A stretch of DNA of 64,000 nucleotides from Methylobacterium sp. C25 (GTDB lineage: Bacteria; Pseudomonadota; Alphaproteobacteria; Rhizobiales; Beijerinckiaceae): the NCBI RefSeq assembly GCF_021352225.1, contig NZ_JAAUVI010000012.1:62001-126000 (forward strand). The letters are read 5' to 3'. The position numbers were made by a program, and so were the translations under genes. Under the pieces are notes generated by a model. It was not told the origin of the DNA, ran no database searches, and worked only from the letters and a program-made list of their open reading frames with translations. Of the stretch, positions 50,323-59,375 are shown in pieces. Each line of letters begins with the position of its first letter. The stretch's first letter is position 1.

Positions 50323-51333
50323 TCAGCGGTCGCGTCCTCTCTCGTGGGCTCTCACGTGCTCCTCCCGTCGTTGATTTCCGCGCGATATGGGCTCAACGGT
50401 GTCTCTTTCTGCAATCCGCTCAGAGGCTCGGATTTCGGCTCGACCAAAGGTCCGCCCCTGTTCCAGATGCTCCGCGACGCGCCTGCGGGCCGCGTCCAGC
50501 ATAATCTGCCGCGCTCGCTCGTCTTGCGGGAACCGTGTCTTCAACGCGCGCTCCAGCACCGCAACATGTGAATGCGCTGCGGCCAGCGCCGGATCGCGAA
50601 CGGCCTCTCGCCGGTGCAGCGAACGAAACCGCTCCGCCGTAACCACCCGAGGGTTGCGCGTCCCGTCCTGCCGTTGAACGTTGGTTGCGCCGGTGCGGAC
50701 GTCGATGGTTCTGACGTCGACATCGGGATCCGACCGCCGCGATGGCCCCGTTGTTTTTGTCGCCGATGCAGCCTTGAGATCGGGCACGGCGTGAGCCGGC
50801 TCACGCACTTGCTGGCCTCGATCGGCAAGACGTTTTCGCAAGGTCGCATGGTCGAGGTCCGCCGGCTCGTAGCCGTGGACGGTGAGCCCACGCGCTGCGG
50901 CCTCCAGCCAGGTCTCCCGCCGGAACTCCACAGGACCGCGCACGCTGACCGCCTCCCAGCCGCGATGCTCCGCGACGGCAACCATGTCACGAACGATCCC
51001 CGGTGCCCCGTTCCGGGTCGAGAGCCGATCGCCCGCATCCTTGAAGGCGAGGTATTCCCCCTTTCGATCGGTGTAGATGCGAGCGCGAATCACTTCATCG
51101 TCGGGGCCGGCCTTCGCCACGACCACGTAATACTTGCGCTGGATGTGATCGGGAAAGCCGTTCCGATCCTCCTGCTCGCGTCCGGGGCTTGCCGGGGTTT
51201 GGCGCGTCTGCCGGCGCTGAGCCGAGGTGCTCGCGATCCTGGCGCCACGCTCCATCGTGAACTCGACAGCGTCGTCCGTCATGCGGTCAGGGTCCTTCCA
51301 TTCAGGCAGCCGCGGGTCGCGCGAGGGCGCCAT
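50323..51333 (-). CDS. LPD7-domain protein of the conjugation operon
   Basis: 336 residues from ATG 51333, overlapping virD4 by 32 bases; ATG 51282 with GGAAGGA upstream is an alternative. A large polyvalent-protein-associated domain 7 occupies ~60-165 (I-R-A-R-I-Y-T-D-R-K-G-E-Y-L-A-F-K-D, W-E-A-V-S-V-R-G-P-V-E-F-R-R-E-T-W, A-A-A-R-G-L-T-V-H-G-Y-E-P). LPD7 is usually fused to relaxases or other transferred proteins. Here it is a separate gene at the end of the virB-virD4 operon. The C-terminus is Arg/Glu-rich. It may be a transferred or relaxosome protein. Confidence 0.75.
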   Translation of the reverse strand: MAPSRDPRLPEWKDPDRMTDDAVEFTMERGARIASTSAQRRQTRQTPASPGREQEDRNGFPDHIQRKYYVVVAKAGPDDEVIRARIYTDRKGEYLAFKDAGDRLSTRNGAPGIVRDMVAVAEHRGWEAVSVRGPVEFRRETWLEAAARGLTVHGYEPADLDHATLRKRLADRGQQVREPAHAVPDLKAASATKTTGPSRRSDPDVDVRTIDVRTGATNVQRQDGTRNPRVVTAERFRSLHRREAVRDPALAAAHSHVAVLERALKTRFPQDERARQIMLDAARRRVAEHLEQGRTFGRAEIRASERIAERDTVEPISRGNQRREEHVRAHERGRDR

Positions 51334-53233
51334 CGATCAGTCCCCGCGCGAAGGCTTCGAGATCCGCGTCGGACAGGTGCTCGCGTTCGATCGCGACCTC
51401 GGTGAAGTCGATCGTCAGGGCCTCCACGGGGATCTGATCGGGATCGAGGATCTCCTCGTCCGTGACCGGCCGCATCCGGATCGTGGCCGAGAGCTCGGCT
51501 ACCGTCGCCGAGAGCTGGCGCACCTGTCGATGGAGATGGATCATCTCGGGAGCCGAGCCGGAGACGAAGGGCTTCACGTCCGGGGGCGCCAGGAGGCGCG
51601 CCGTGAAGGCCGCGTCGACATGATACACGACCTTCTCGGCCCGGATCGGGGCGAGGCCGCCCATCAGGATGAACGCCGTTCCCTCGTCGGCGAGCTTGAG
51701 CTCCTGCGGCAACATCAGCGGTCGCGCCTGGTCGGACAGCGTCTCGCTCCGGCCGTGGCGACCGCCCTGCAAACCCCACGGGCGGCTGCGGGTCCGGCCC
51801 TCGACGGTATCGACCCCGAACCGGCGCGAGAGCTCCTCGGCGATGTCCTGCTCCTTCGGCCGAAACACGACCTCGACGGCGTGGTTCGTCATCAGCGTCC
51901 GGGTCGCGTCGGGTCCGTAGATCGCACGCAGCTGCGAGGGACTCTGGAGGATGGTGAGCAGACGAATGCCGTAGCCGGCGAGGAAGGGGACGGCGTTGGC
52001 GAGCACCGCGACGTTTCCCAGCGCCGGAAACTCGTCGAGAAGGAGCAGGAGTTGCCGGCCGGGATCGCGCTCATGCGCGGCCGATCTCGGAAGCTCGCGG
52101 GTGTGAAGGTCGATCACCTGCTGGAAGAACAGATTCAGGAGCGGCGCGAGGCGCGCAAGGTTATCCGGCGTCACGGCGAGATAGATCGACATCGGCCGCT
52201 TGCCGAGCTGGCGCAGATCGAAGTCGCTCTCGGCGGTCGCGAGATCGATGCGGGGATTGAGCCAGATTTCGAGCGAGGCGGTGACGCTCTTTCGAATCGA
52301 GGAGAAGGTGTTGTCGGAGGTCGCAAGAAAATCGTTGAGTGCCGTCACGCAGGATGCGGAGAGTGATGCATCGCTACCCTTCCGCTTCTTGATGATCTCG
52401 GAAAAATGCTTCTTCAGATCGGCCTCGGCGGTGAGCTGGCGCAGGATCTCGCCGATCGTGAAGGGTAGCCCCTCGGTCTCGGCGATGTACCCGCCGATGC
52501 CGACGAAGGCTGCCCGCGCCGACTTCGCCCAGAACGGATCTTCCACCGCGGTCGCGGGATAGAGCATGGCCGCGACCCGCTGAAGGTCGTCGTAGAGATC
52601 GATCGCGGTACGCCGGACGTAGGTGAGGGGGTTGTAGCGGGCCGTGCGTCCGTCCGCATCGAGCGGATCGAGGATGAACACCTCCTGCCCATGCGCGGCC
52701 CGGAAGCCGGCGGTGCGCAGAAAATTCTCCTTCTTGATGTCGAGCACCACGACGGATCCTGGCCAGTTCAGCAGGTTCGGGATCACGACCGCGACCCCCT
52801 TGCCCGACCGGGTCGGGGCATAGACGACGACATGCTCGGAGCCTGGAAAGGTCAGGAAACGGCCCCCCTTGCGGCCGAGCAGGATCCCCGTGCCGGCGCG
52901 CAACCCGGCCCGCTGGACCTCGCGATCGGTCGCGAAGCGGGCGCGCCCGTGCAGCGGACGAGGCCGCGCCCGCACGACGGCGCCGACCCCGAACAGGAAC
53001 GGGAGCCCGGTCCAGACCAGGCTCAGGCGGACCCAGCGCGCCACCTTCGGCTCGTGACCGTGGAACCAGCCGTACTCGACGACCGCAAGCAGGTGCAGAC
53101 CGCCATCGTGGCGGCGAAGCCCGAGGAGCATCACGTTCGACGCGATGAACAGATAGAGGAGGACTGCGGCGAAGGCAGCGAGGACGCCGAGGGCGAGCTT
53201 AAGCCGCCAATCGACGTTTGGCGTCAGGCTCAT
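51302..53233 (-). CDS. virD4: Type IV coupling protein VirD4/TraG
   Basis: 643 residues. Two N-terminal transmembrane helices (~13-32 and ~72-86) anchor it in the inner membrane. The nucleotide-binding domain has Walker A A-P-T-R-S-G-K-G (~139-146) and Walker B L-L-L-L-L-D-E-F-P-A-L-G (~395). It brings the relaxase-DNA complex to the VirB channel. It overlaps virB11 by 35 bases, so the operon continues through it. Confidence 0.93.
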   Translation of the reverse strand: MSLTPNVDWRLKLALGVLAAFAAVLLYLFIASNVMLLGLRRHDGGLHLLAVVEYGWFHGHEPKVARWVRLSLVWTGLPFLFGVGAVVRARPRPLHGRARFATDREVQRAGLRAGTGILLGRKGGRFLTFPGSEHVVVYAPTRSGKGVAVVIPNLLNWPGSVVVLDIKKENFLRTAGFRAAHGQEVFILDPLDADGRTARYNPLTYVRRTAIDLYDDLQRVAAMLYPATAVEDPFWAKSARAAFVGIGGYIAETEGLPFTIGEILRQLTAEADLKKHFSEIIKKRKGSDASLSASCVTALNDFLATSDNTFSSIRKSVTASLEIWLNPRIDLATAESDFDLRQLGKRPMSIYLAVTPDNLARLAPLLNLFFQQVIDLHTRELPRSAAHERDPGRQLLLLLDEFPALGNVAVLANAVPFLAGYGIRLLTILQSPSQLRAIYGPDATRTLMTNHAVEVVFRPKEQDIAEELSRRFGVDTVEGRTRSRPWGLQGGRHGRSETLSDQARPLMLPQELKLADEGTAFILMGGLAPIRAEKVVYHVDAAFTARLLAPPDVKPFVSGSAPEMIHLHRQVRQLSATVAELSATIRMRPVTDEEILDPDQIPVEALTIDFTEVAIEREHLSDADLEAFARGLIDGALARPAAA

Positions 53234-54287
53234 AGTAGATCTCCGAGATGCGATAGCGTCCCTCGTAACGGGTCATCTGAACGACGACGTCGACGGTCAG
53301 CTTCAGGAGGTCGCGGATATCGTCGCGGGCCAGCTCCCGACCCTCCGCGCTCTCCTTCACCAGAAGGGTCAACTGCTCGAAGGCGAGGCGCGCGGAATCG
53401 GCATGGACGGTCGTGATCGAGCCGGGATGGCCGGAATTCACGTTGCGCAGGTAGTAGAAGGCGGTGCCGTCGCGCAGCTCCTGCAGCAGGATGCGGTCGG
53501 GGCGCATGCGCAGCGAGGATTCGAGCAACTCGCGCGGACCGATTCGGGCGATGCCGCGTCCGTCCTTGGAATAGAGCAGGCGCACATGGTTCGGGTGCGG
53601 AACGGTCAGCTCGGCGGTGTCCTCGATGGTGAGGATGCGTTCCTCGGCCGGGATGCAGGCGAGGAGACCCTTGGCGAGCGTGGTCTTCCCCGAACCCGTC
53701 GCGCCCGAGATGATGATGTTGCGCTTGGCGCGCACCGCGAGTTCGAGGAAGGGCCGCCAGGCACCCGCGTCGCGCAAGCGCACGAGTTCCTGCTCCTCCA
53801 CTGAGAGCGCCCCGGTCGCGGCACGGACCTCCCGGAAAAGATCGAGCCGCTCGAACGCGTCGAGCGTCATCGTCAGCCGGGCGACCTTGCGGATCGTCAG
53901 GCTGACCGTCCCCGCCGGGACCGCGGGCGACACGACGACCTGGCAGCGCTCGCCGCCGGGCAACACGGTCGAGACGATCGGATGATCGGGCGCGATGTCC
54001 TGGCGCGTGTAGGCCGCGGCCGCGAGTGCGAGGTTGGTCAGGTGCCGACCGGTGAGGGCAGGGGCGTCGTGCCGCGTCCAGCCGTTCGGCCCCTCGGTGA
54101 ACACCTCCCCGGGCCGGTTCACGACCACCTCGGTCAGTCGCTCATCCGCGAGGTAGGGCCGCAGCGGGTCAAGGTATCGCTCCAGCACCTGCCGCTGCGG
54201 CGTCGGTGGCTGAGCGTATGGCTCCCGACCGCCGGGATCCGCCGACAGGGGAGGGGAGGCCGACAGGTCGCTCGTAACGCCCGTCAT
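53199..54287 (-). CDS. virB11: T4SS ATPase VirB11
   Basis: 362 residues. Walker A G-A-T-G-S-G-K-T-T-L (~194), Asp box T-I-E-D-T-A-E-L, Walker B-like I-L-L-Q-E-L-R-D and His box H-P-G-S-I-T-T-V-H-A-D are all present. It forms the hexameric traffic ATPase at the channel base. ATGA-type overlap with virB10. Confidence 0.93.
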   Translation of the reverse strand: MTGVTSDLSASPPLSADPGGREPYAQPPTPQRQVLERYLDPLRPYLADERLTEVVVNRPGEVFTEGPNGWTRHDAPALTGRHLTNLALAAAAYTRQDIAPDHPIVSTVLPGGERCQVVVSPAVPAGTVSLTIRKVARLTMTLDAFERLDLFREVRAATGALSVEEQELVRLRDAGAWRPFLELAVRAKRNIIISGATGSGKTTLAKGLLACIPAEERILTIEDTAELTVPHPNHVRLLYSKDGRGIARIGPRELLESSLRMRPDRILLQELRDGTAFYYLRNVNSGHPGSITTVHADSARLAFEQLTLLVKESAEGRELARDDIRDLLKLTVDVVVQMTRYEGRYRISEIYYEPDAKRRLAA

Positions 54288-55447
54288 GGCTTGAACACCG
54301 GACGGGCAGGGGCGAGACCGGCCGCGCGATCCAGGATGTCCGTCCGGCTGCCGACCACGCGGAGGGAATAGACCGAGGAGAAGTCGAGGTCGCGGGCGAC
54401 GAAGATCGAGACGAGCTCGCCCTGGTTCTTATTGAGCGTCGGTGGGATGTTGATCGAGTTCTCGGTCGCGATGGCCGCCGCGGACTGGCTGCCGCTCTGG
54501 GCGGTGTTGATCTGCAGCCCGCCCTCGGAGAGCTGCCGTCCGGCGATCTGCCCGGCATCGCCGACGATGGACAGGAGGAGGGCGCCGCCGAACCGCTCGA
54601 GGAAGTGGTTATCGATCTCGCCGTCGAAGCCCGCCCGGCCGAGCGCGTCGGTCGCCGGCGACGCGAGGTTCACGACGACGCCGGTCGGGGTCTTCGCCCT
54701 GCTCCAGAGCACGAACATCCGCGACGAGCCACGGCGGACGTTGCCGCGGTACTCGCCGACCACCTGGGTGCCCTTCTCCATGAGCACGACGCGGCCGTTG
54801 TCGCTCATGACGTCGCGGTTGATCACGCACGACACGAAGCCTGCCACGTCCGACGACATCGCCGTCTCAAGCACGCAGGGGATCGCGGTGCCCTGTGCCA
54901 CGAGAAGGTTGCGGTTCGGCAGACGCGCCGCCCGGACGCCCTCGATCGGGGTCGGTTTGAGCCTGTCTGACAGCTCGTTACGCGGCTCGGGAGCACCGTA
55001 GCCCGGTCCGTAGGGCAGGGGGTTTGCCGGATCGCCGGGATAGCCGGCCGATGCCGAGCCGGGCCTTGCCTGCGGCGGCCGGTTGTAGACCAGCACCGGA
55101 GCGCGGCGGCTGCTTTCCAGGAGATCGTCGCTCTGAGAGCGCTCGATCCGCTGCAGCTGTGCAGGTGGCGGCGGGACCGGCAGAGCGGCCGTCTGCGCGG
55201 GCTCGCTCGGCGGCTCGCGCAGGCGCTCGAAGCTGCTGCCGACAGATATGGTCGGATTCGTGCGCGCCTCCGCCTCGGACGGCGCCCGTTTCCAACTCGC
55301 CCAGAGCAGGCTGCCGCACAGGGCGACGAGGGCCACGGTTCCGACGGCCTTGCGCCCGCTTCCCGGACGGGCGGCGGTCGAGCCGGCAACCGGCGTGATC
55401 GCTCTGTCCGGGACGCCGAGGGACGGCGCGTCCTGCGGGTCCGTCAT
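54284..55447 (-). CDS. virB10: T4SS core protein VirB10
   Basis: 387 residues. A short cytoplasmic N-terminus, one transmembrane helix (~37-50, V-A-L-V-A-L-C-G-S-L-L-W), a Pro-rich periplasmic stretch (~85-160) and the C-terminal beta-barrel domain (T-A-I-P-C-V-L-E-T-A-M-S-S-D, D-A-L-G-R-A-G-F-D-G-E-I-D-N-H-F). VirB10 spans both membranes and senses ATP use. Overlaps virB9 by four bases. Confidence 0.92.
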   Translation of the reverse strand: MTDPQDAPSLGVPDRAITPVAGSTAARPGSGRKAVGTVALVALCGSLLWASWKRAPSEAEARTNPTISVGSSFERLREPPSEPAQTAALPVPPPPAQLQRIERSQSDDLLESSRRAPVLVYNRPPQARPGSASAGYPGDPANPLPYGPGYGAPEPRNELSDRLKPTPIEGVRAARLPNRNLLVAQGTAIPCVLETAMSSDVAGFVSCVINRDVMSDNGRVVLMEKGTQVVGEYRGNVRRGSSRMFVLWSRAKTPTGVVVNLASPATDALGRAGFDGEIDNHFLERFGGALLLSIVGDAGQIAGRQLSEGGLQINTAQSGSQSAAAIATENSINIPPTLNKNQGELVSIFVARDLDFSSVYSLRVVGSRTDILDRAAGLAPARPVFKP

Positions 55448-56316
55448 CGTGCTGCTCCCTGGCTGCGGTTCTGTCGCCGCGCCGTGCGCGCGACGGCGGG
55501 GCTCGTGGTCCGGGTGCCGTAGTTCACTCCGACCGCGTCGAAGGCCTCGTTGAACAGGCAGGTGACCTGCGAACCCTGCCGCAGACGCAGCTCGCGGCCG
55601 ATCGCGTGGATGACGACGAGTTCGCCGCGCACGTCCTTGGGCACCAGGCTCTCGGTGCCGTCGCCGGCGACGAGATAGACGGCCGGGATCTCGCGATTGC
55701 CCTCGAAGCGCAGGTAGGTCTCGCGGCCGTCGTCGTAGACGCCGTCCGGTTCGAGCGCGGCGGCGCCCTGTGCCGAGTAGCGCCAGTTGCGCGGGCCGGC
55801 CGCGTCCGAAAGCGCGAAGGTCTGGTCGATGGCACCGGCTTCAGCCGCCGAGCGGCGCAGCGAGGCCTCGGTGCGGCGGAGTTCCGCCTCGTCCTCCGGA
55901 TAGGAGAATCGGACGACGAAGTAGCTCTCAGCGAGCGAGCCCTCGGTGATCGAGAGTTCGAACTGGTAGGAGCGCTTGCGTCCATCGCGCCGCGTGGTCA
56001 CGACCTGGAGGTTTGTCGCGGGGTGCCGCTCGCGGGGCTTCAGGAACAGGATGTTGCCGGCCGGCGCGATCTCCCAGGAAACGGAGTCGCCGATCGCGAC
56101 GTGGGCGATCTCCTCGCCGTCGGCGAACATCACCTGCGTCGAGGCGCGGATCACGCCGTTGACCTTCACGACGTTCGAGGGATCGTAGACGACATTCCGC
56201 ACGCGAGCATCGCGGCTGCCGGCCTGTGGTTGTTGCAGGGCCGAGGCTGGGACCGTGACGACGGTCAGCGCTGCACCCGCAAGCAGCACGGCCGGGAGGG
56301 AGGCGGAGCGGGTCAT
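55444..56316 (-). CDS. virB9: T4SS core protein VirB9
   Basis: 290 residues with signal peptide at 1-26. The N-terminal domain shows R-V-R-N-V-V-Y-D-P-S-N-V-V and I-A-H-V-A-I-G-D-S; the C-terminal outer-membrane-complex part has N-W-R-Y-S-A-Q-G and P-D-G-V-Y-D-D-G-R-E-T-Y-L-R-F. It forms the outer ring with VirB7 and VirB10. Overlaps virB8 by four bases. Confidence 0.92.
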   Translation of the reverse strand: MTRSASLPAVLLAGAALTVVTVPASALQQPQAGSRDARVRNVVYDPSNVVKVNGVIRASTQVMFADGEEIAHVAIGDSVSWEIAPAGNILFLKPRERHPATNLQVVTTRRDGRKRSYQFELSITEGSLAESYFVVRFSYPEDEAELRRTEASLRRSAAEAGAIDQTFALSDAAGPRNWRYSAQGAAALEPDGVYDDGRETYLRFEGNREIPAVYLVAGDGTESLVPKDVRGELVVIHAIGRELRLRQGSQVTCLFNEAFDAVGVNYGTRTTSPAVARTARRQNRSQGAAR

Positions 56317-56987
56317 GGCGCCACCTCCGGGTCGGAGCGATACTCGGAGACGAGGAAGCCGAGCGGGTTCACGAGCCGGTCGCTCGTCGACATCCTCGCC
56401 TTGGGCTCGAAGCCGAAGGCGAGGGTGGCGATCCAGTGCGAGACCTTGGTCTCGTCGCCGCGCCGGCTCTCGCGCAGGTAGCGGACCGAGGCGAGGTGCG
56501 GCCCGAGCAGCGAGATCGCCTTGATCCGGATCTCGGCGATGCCGGAGCGGCCGAACGCGACCTGCGGGCTTTCCGGATTGGAGCCCTTGTAGAGCGTCGC
56601 GAACCGAGCCTGTTCCGGGCCGTTCGAGAGCAACGAGACGGTGCGGAAGTTCACCGGCGCCTCGAGAAAGCTGTAGCCCTCGCGCATCCGCACGTACTGT
56701 CCGAGGAAGTATTTCGTGACGGCCTCGTCGTAGGAGGCCGGACCGGCGTTCAGCCCCGAGACGACGTCGACGATGCCGGTGGCGTTGTCGACGCGCACGA
56801 CGAAGGGCTCGACGCTCTTCAGCGGGCTCAAGGCCGCGACCGCGCCGACGGAGACGATCGAGAGCAGGCAGGCACCGGCGGCGACGCCCCAGGCGAGCCG
56901 CTTCGAGCGGTAGGCGGCGCTGAGCTGATCCTGCTCCCAGAGCCGGGCGCGGGCGAAGTAGGTCTTGAGATCGCCTGCCTCAACCAT
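56313..56987 (-). CDS. virB8: T4SS inner-membrane protein VirB8
   Basis: 224 residues from ATG 56987 (GAGG upstream). One transmembrane helix (~30-50, G-V-A-A-G-A-C-L-L-S-I-V-S-V) follows a short cytoplasmic tail with W-E-Q-D-Q-L. The NTF2-like periplasmic domain has V-E-P-F-V-V-R-V-D and V-R-M-R-E-G-Y. VirB8 is a scaffold for the inner part of the channel. Overlaps the lipoprotein gene by eight bases. Confidence 0.92.
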   Translation of the reverse strand: MVEAGDLKTYFARARLWEQDQLSAAYRSKRLAWGVAAGACLLSIVSVGAVAALSPLKSVEPFVVRVDNATGIVDVVSGLNAGPASYDEAVTKYFLGQYVRMREGYSFLEAPVNFRTVSLLSNGPEQARFATLYKGSNPESPQVAFGRSGIAEIRIKAISLLGPHLASVRYLRESRRGDETKVSHWIATLAFGFEPKARMSTSDRLVNPLGFLVSEYRSDPEVAP

Positions 56988-57333
56988 GACCGACCTCGCC
57001 GGTGCAGGGCTGCAAGGAGGCGGCGACGTCGAAGCTCGGCAGCATCCGCGTTCGAGCATCACCGATGCGCTCTGCCGGCCCCACCTCGCCCTTGCGAATG
57101 ACCGGCTCACCCGAACCGGCCGGAATCGATGCCGGTACTTGGCTCGGGACGGAGGTGATCACACCCGCGACGGGCACCTCGGGTCTCGTTCTTTCCCAAT
57201 CCCACATCGAGCGGTTGAGCGGGCGGCGCGCACCGCCGTCGCAACTCGGTGCCGACGTCGGCCCCATCACGCTCGCGCACCCTCCGAGCCCGGCCGCGAC
57301 TGCGACCAAGCCTGCCATCTTGATCCGATGCAT
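56980..57333 (-). CDS. virB7: VirB7-like lipoprotein
   Basis: 117 residues with a lipoprotein signal peptide (A-V-A-A-G-L-G-G-C, lipobox Cys19). The mature part has further Cys residues in P-S-C-D-G-G and L-Q-P-C-T-G and is Pro-rich. Location directly before virB8 matches VirB7, which anchors VirB9 to the outer membrane. It is longer than classical VirB7 (~50-60 residues), so assignment rests on position and lipobox. Confidence 0.7.
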   Translation of the reverse strand: MHRIKMAGLVAVAAGLGGCASVMGPTSAPSCDGGARRPLNRSMWDWERTRPEVPVAGVITSVPSQVPASIPAGSGEPVIRKGEVGPAERIGDARTRMLPSFDVAASLQPCTGEVGHG

Positions 57334-57404
57334 GTCTGTCCCCTGTTTGCCGGGCCCGGCTCTGTGGCGGGCTTCCCGTTTGCGGGCGAGGTCGAGTGCC
57401 TTCG

Positions 57405-58388
57405 CTATTTGGCCCCGCGCCGTTCGATGCTGCCGCCGGACCGTGCGGTCCGGATCGCCGCCGCCGATTGCCGTGCGGCGGCGCGCGAGCCTGCGTAGGC
57501 GCCGGCCATCGCCGCCGTGCCGCCCGTCAACGCGGCCGCGCTCAGGCTCCGGCTCATCGCGCGACCGGCGAGCGATGCCCCGCCGCCGGCCAGTGCGCCG
57601 GCGATCTCAGGGAGCTGGAGGGCGACGTAGGCTGCGAGCCCGAGGATGGCGCTGATCGCGACGGCGCCGACGATGAGCTGGCCGCCGGTCGCGGCGTTGG
57701 CGCCGTACTTGTCGACGAACTGGATCACCGTGGTCAGCATCAGGCCGACCAGTGCGATGACGAGTACCTGCAGCACCACGAAATTGGCGAGCTGACGCGT
57801 CCAGGCCTCGGCGAAGGGACGCGTCGCCTCGAACAGGGCGAGCGCGATGAAGATCGGTCCGAGCGCGATCACCAGGGCCATGCCGACCTTGGCGTAGAGC
57901 ATGATCGCGAACTGGAGGAAGCCGGCCGCCGCCGTGAACACCATCAGGATCGCTGCGACGAGTGCGGGCGCGATGTTGGTCAGACCCGCTTGATCGTAGA
58001 TCTTCGTCGCGACCTCAATGCCCTTGTTCAGGAGCTGATCGAACGGCTGGCCGGACTTCATGTTCAGGCCGGCACCGGAGATGGCGTTGCCGATCTCCCG
58101 CGGCAGCGTGTCGTTGAACAGGTCGGTGACGTAGTGCTGGAACGTGCCGGCGTTGGTGGCGAGCATCACGATGGCGACGAGGCGGACCGAGCGCCAGGCG
58201 AAATCCATGACCGGCTCGCGCACGCCGCCGCGGATGATCGCGATGCCGTAGAGCACGATGTAGAGCATCAGACCGACCCGCAGTGGCCCGCTGACCGCCG
58301 AGGTCAGGTTCGTCACGGAATCCGAGACGAACCGCGTGATCGGCTGCTCGAACTCTCGCAGGAATTCGTCGAAGACCTGGATCGCCAC
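57405..58388 (-). CDS. virB6: T4SS polytopic membrane protein VirB6
   Basis: 327 residues with five to six transmembrane helices (~37-50, 70-80, 142-160, 165-187, 203-222, 236-255) and the TrbL/VirB6 pattern including a long periplasmic loop (~85-135). The C-terminal 70 residues are Ala/Ser-rich. VirB6 lines the inner-membrane passage for DNA. Confidence 0.9.
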   Translation of the reverse strand: MAIQVFDEFLREFEQPITRFVSDSVTNLTSAVSGPLRVGLMLYIVLYGIAIIRGGVREPVMDFAWRSVRLVAIVMLATNAGTFQHYVTDLFNDTLPREIGNAISGAGLNMKSGQPFDQLLNKGIEVATKIYDQAGLTNIAPALVAAILMVFTAAAGFLQFAIMLYAKVGMALVIALGPIFIALALFEATRPFAEAWTRQLANFVVLQVLVIALVGLMLTTVIQFVDKYGANAATGGQLIVGAVAISAILGLAAYVALQLPEIAGALAGGGASLAGRAMSRSLSAAALTGGTAAMAGAYAGSRAAARQSAAAIRTARSGGSIERRGAK

Positions 58389-58401
58389 ATCGGCCTCCCG
58401 C

Positions 58402-58686
58402 TTATCGTTTCAGGACTTCGATGGCGTGCTCGCGCCCCACCATCATGATCCGCTCCTTGGCGTGGCCGGCGTTCCGGCAATCGGGAGTGTCGCCAATGCC
58501 GCCCGGATCGTTGCGGCAGCGCGCCCAGGCTTCGTCGAGCGCAGCCGGATCCTCGAGAAACTGCAGCACGGTCCGGCTCTTCGGCCTCTCGCTCGTCTCG
58601 CCGGCGGTGGGCTGGGCGGGCGGCCCGGAATCGTTGCAGGCCCCGAGGCTGGCGAGCAGGGCGACGGCGAGGGTAGGGCGGATCAT
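58402..58686 (-). CDS. eexN: EexN-family lipoprotein (entry exclusion)
   Basis: 94 residues with a lipobox (L-A-S-L-G-A-C17). The EexN pattern V-L-Q-F-L-E-D-P-A-A-L-D-E-A-W-A-R-C, N-D-P-G-G, T-P-D-C-R-N-A is present; its two mature Cys residues may pair. EexN proteins in the recipient prevent redundant transfer between cells with the same plasmid. Between virB5 and virB6, the expected place. Confidence 0.85.
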   Translation of the reverse strand: MIRPTLAVALLASLGACNDSGPPAQPTAGETSERPKSRTVLQFLEDPAALDEAWARCRNDPGGIGDTPDCRNAGHAKERIMMVGREHAIEVLKR

Positions 58687-59375
58687 CGGACCGCCGCCTT
58701 CATCTCGTCGATCAGCTGGCGCCCGCGCTCGCGTTCGCGCTGGTGGTCCATGTCGCCTTGCGCCCGCTGCACCATGGCGAGGCCCTGCATGCGGAGCACA
58801 TCGTTCTGGAGCAGCGTCGATTCGACCTGGACGCGGGCGGAGAGGTCGAGGACGTCCTTGACGTCGCGCGCCTGCCCGATCTGCTGGCGCAGCTTGTCGA
58901 GCTCGTCGACGCGCCTCGCCGCCGTGTCGTAGACGGCCTGCCCGATCGAGTGGTTCGTCCCGGTCTGGCGGGCGATCCGATCGAGCTCCGTCGCGTAGAA
59001 CGCGTTTCCGGGATTGGCGGTGTAGACCCGGTTCTGGGTCAGGTAGCCGTCGAGCGAGGACGCGAAGGTCCCGCTCCCCGAGCCGTTCACGAGGCCCTCG
59101 ATCTGCGAGAACTCGGCCGGCAGGTATTTCCGGAACTGCGCCGAGTTCAGAAGGCCCGCGACGTCTCCCGCATTCGTGAGCTTGTTGACGCTGTCGTAGA
59201 GGCGCTTGGCCTGATTGAGCTGGTCGTTCAGCGTGGTGAGCTGCTTCTCCATCTGCTGGACCTGATCGACCAGCCTGGCGACCGCGGTCGGATCGTAGAC
59301 GATGTCGAAGGCTGGAGCGGGAGCAGCCACGAAGACCATGGCCAGCGAGGCCGTCAGGTGTGCGAGACGTCTCAT
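58683..59375 (-). CDS. virB5: T4SS minor pilin VirB5
   Basis: 230 residues from ATG 59375 (GCGGAGGA upstream). Signal peptide to ~23 (V-A-A-P-A-P-A-F). Long helices follow: D-Q-V-Q-Q-M-E-K-Q-L-T-T-L-N-D-Q-L-N and A-R-R-V-D-E-L-D-K-L-R-Q-Q-I, with Y-A-T-E-L in the middle. VirB5 caps the pilus and contacts recipient cells. Overlaps virB4 and eexN by four bases each. Confidence 0.88.
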   Translation of the reverse strand: MRRLAHLTASLAMVFVAAPAPAFDIVYDPTAVARLVDQVQQMEKQLTTLNDQLNQAKRLYDSVNKLTNAGDVAGLLNSAQFRKYLPAEFSQIEGLVNGSGSGTFASSLDGYLTQNRVYTANPGNAFYATELDRIARQTGTNHSIGQAVYDTAARRVDELDKLRQQIGQARDVKDVLDLSARVQVESTLLQNDVLRMQGLAMVQRAQGDMDHQRERERGRQLIDEMKAAVR

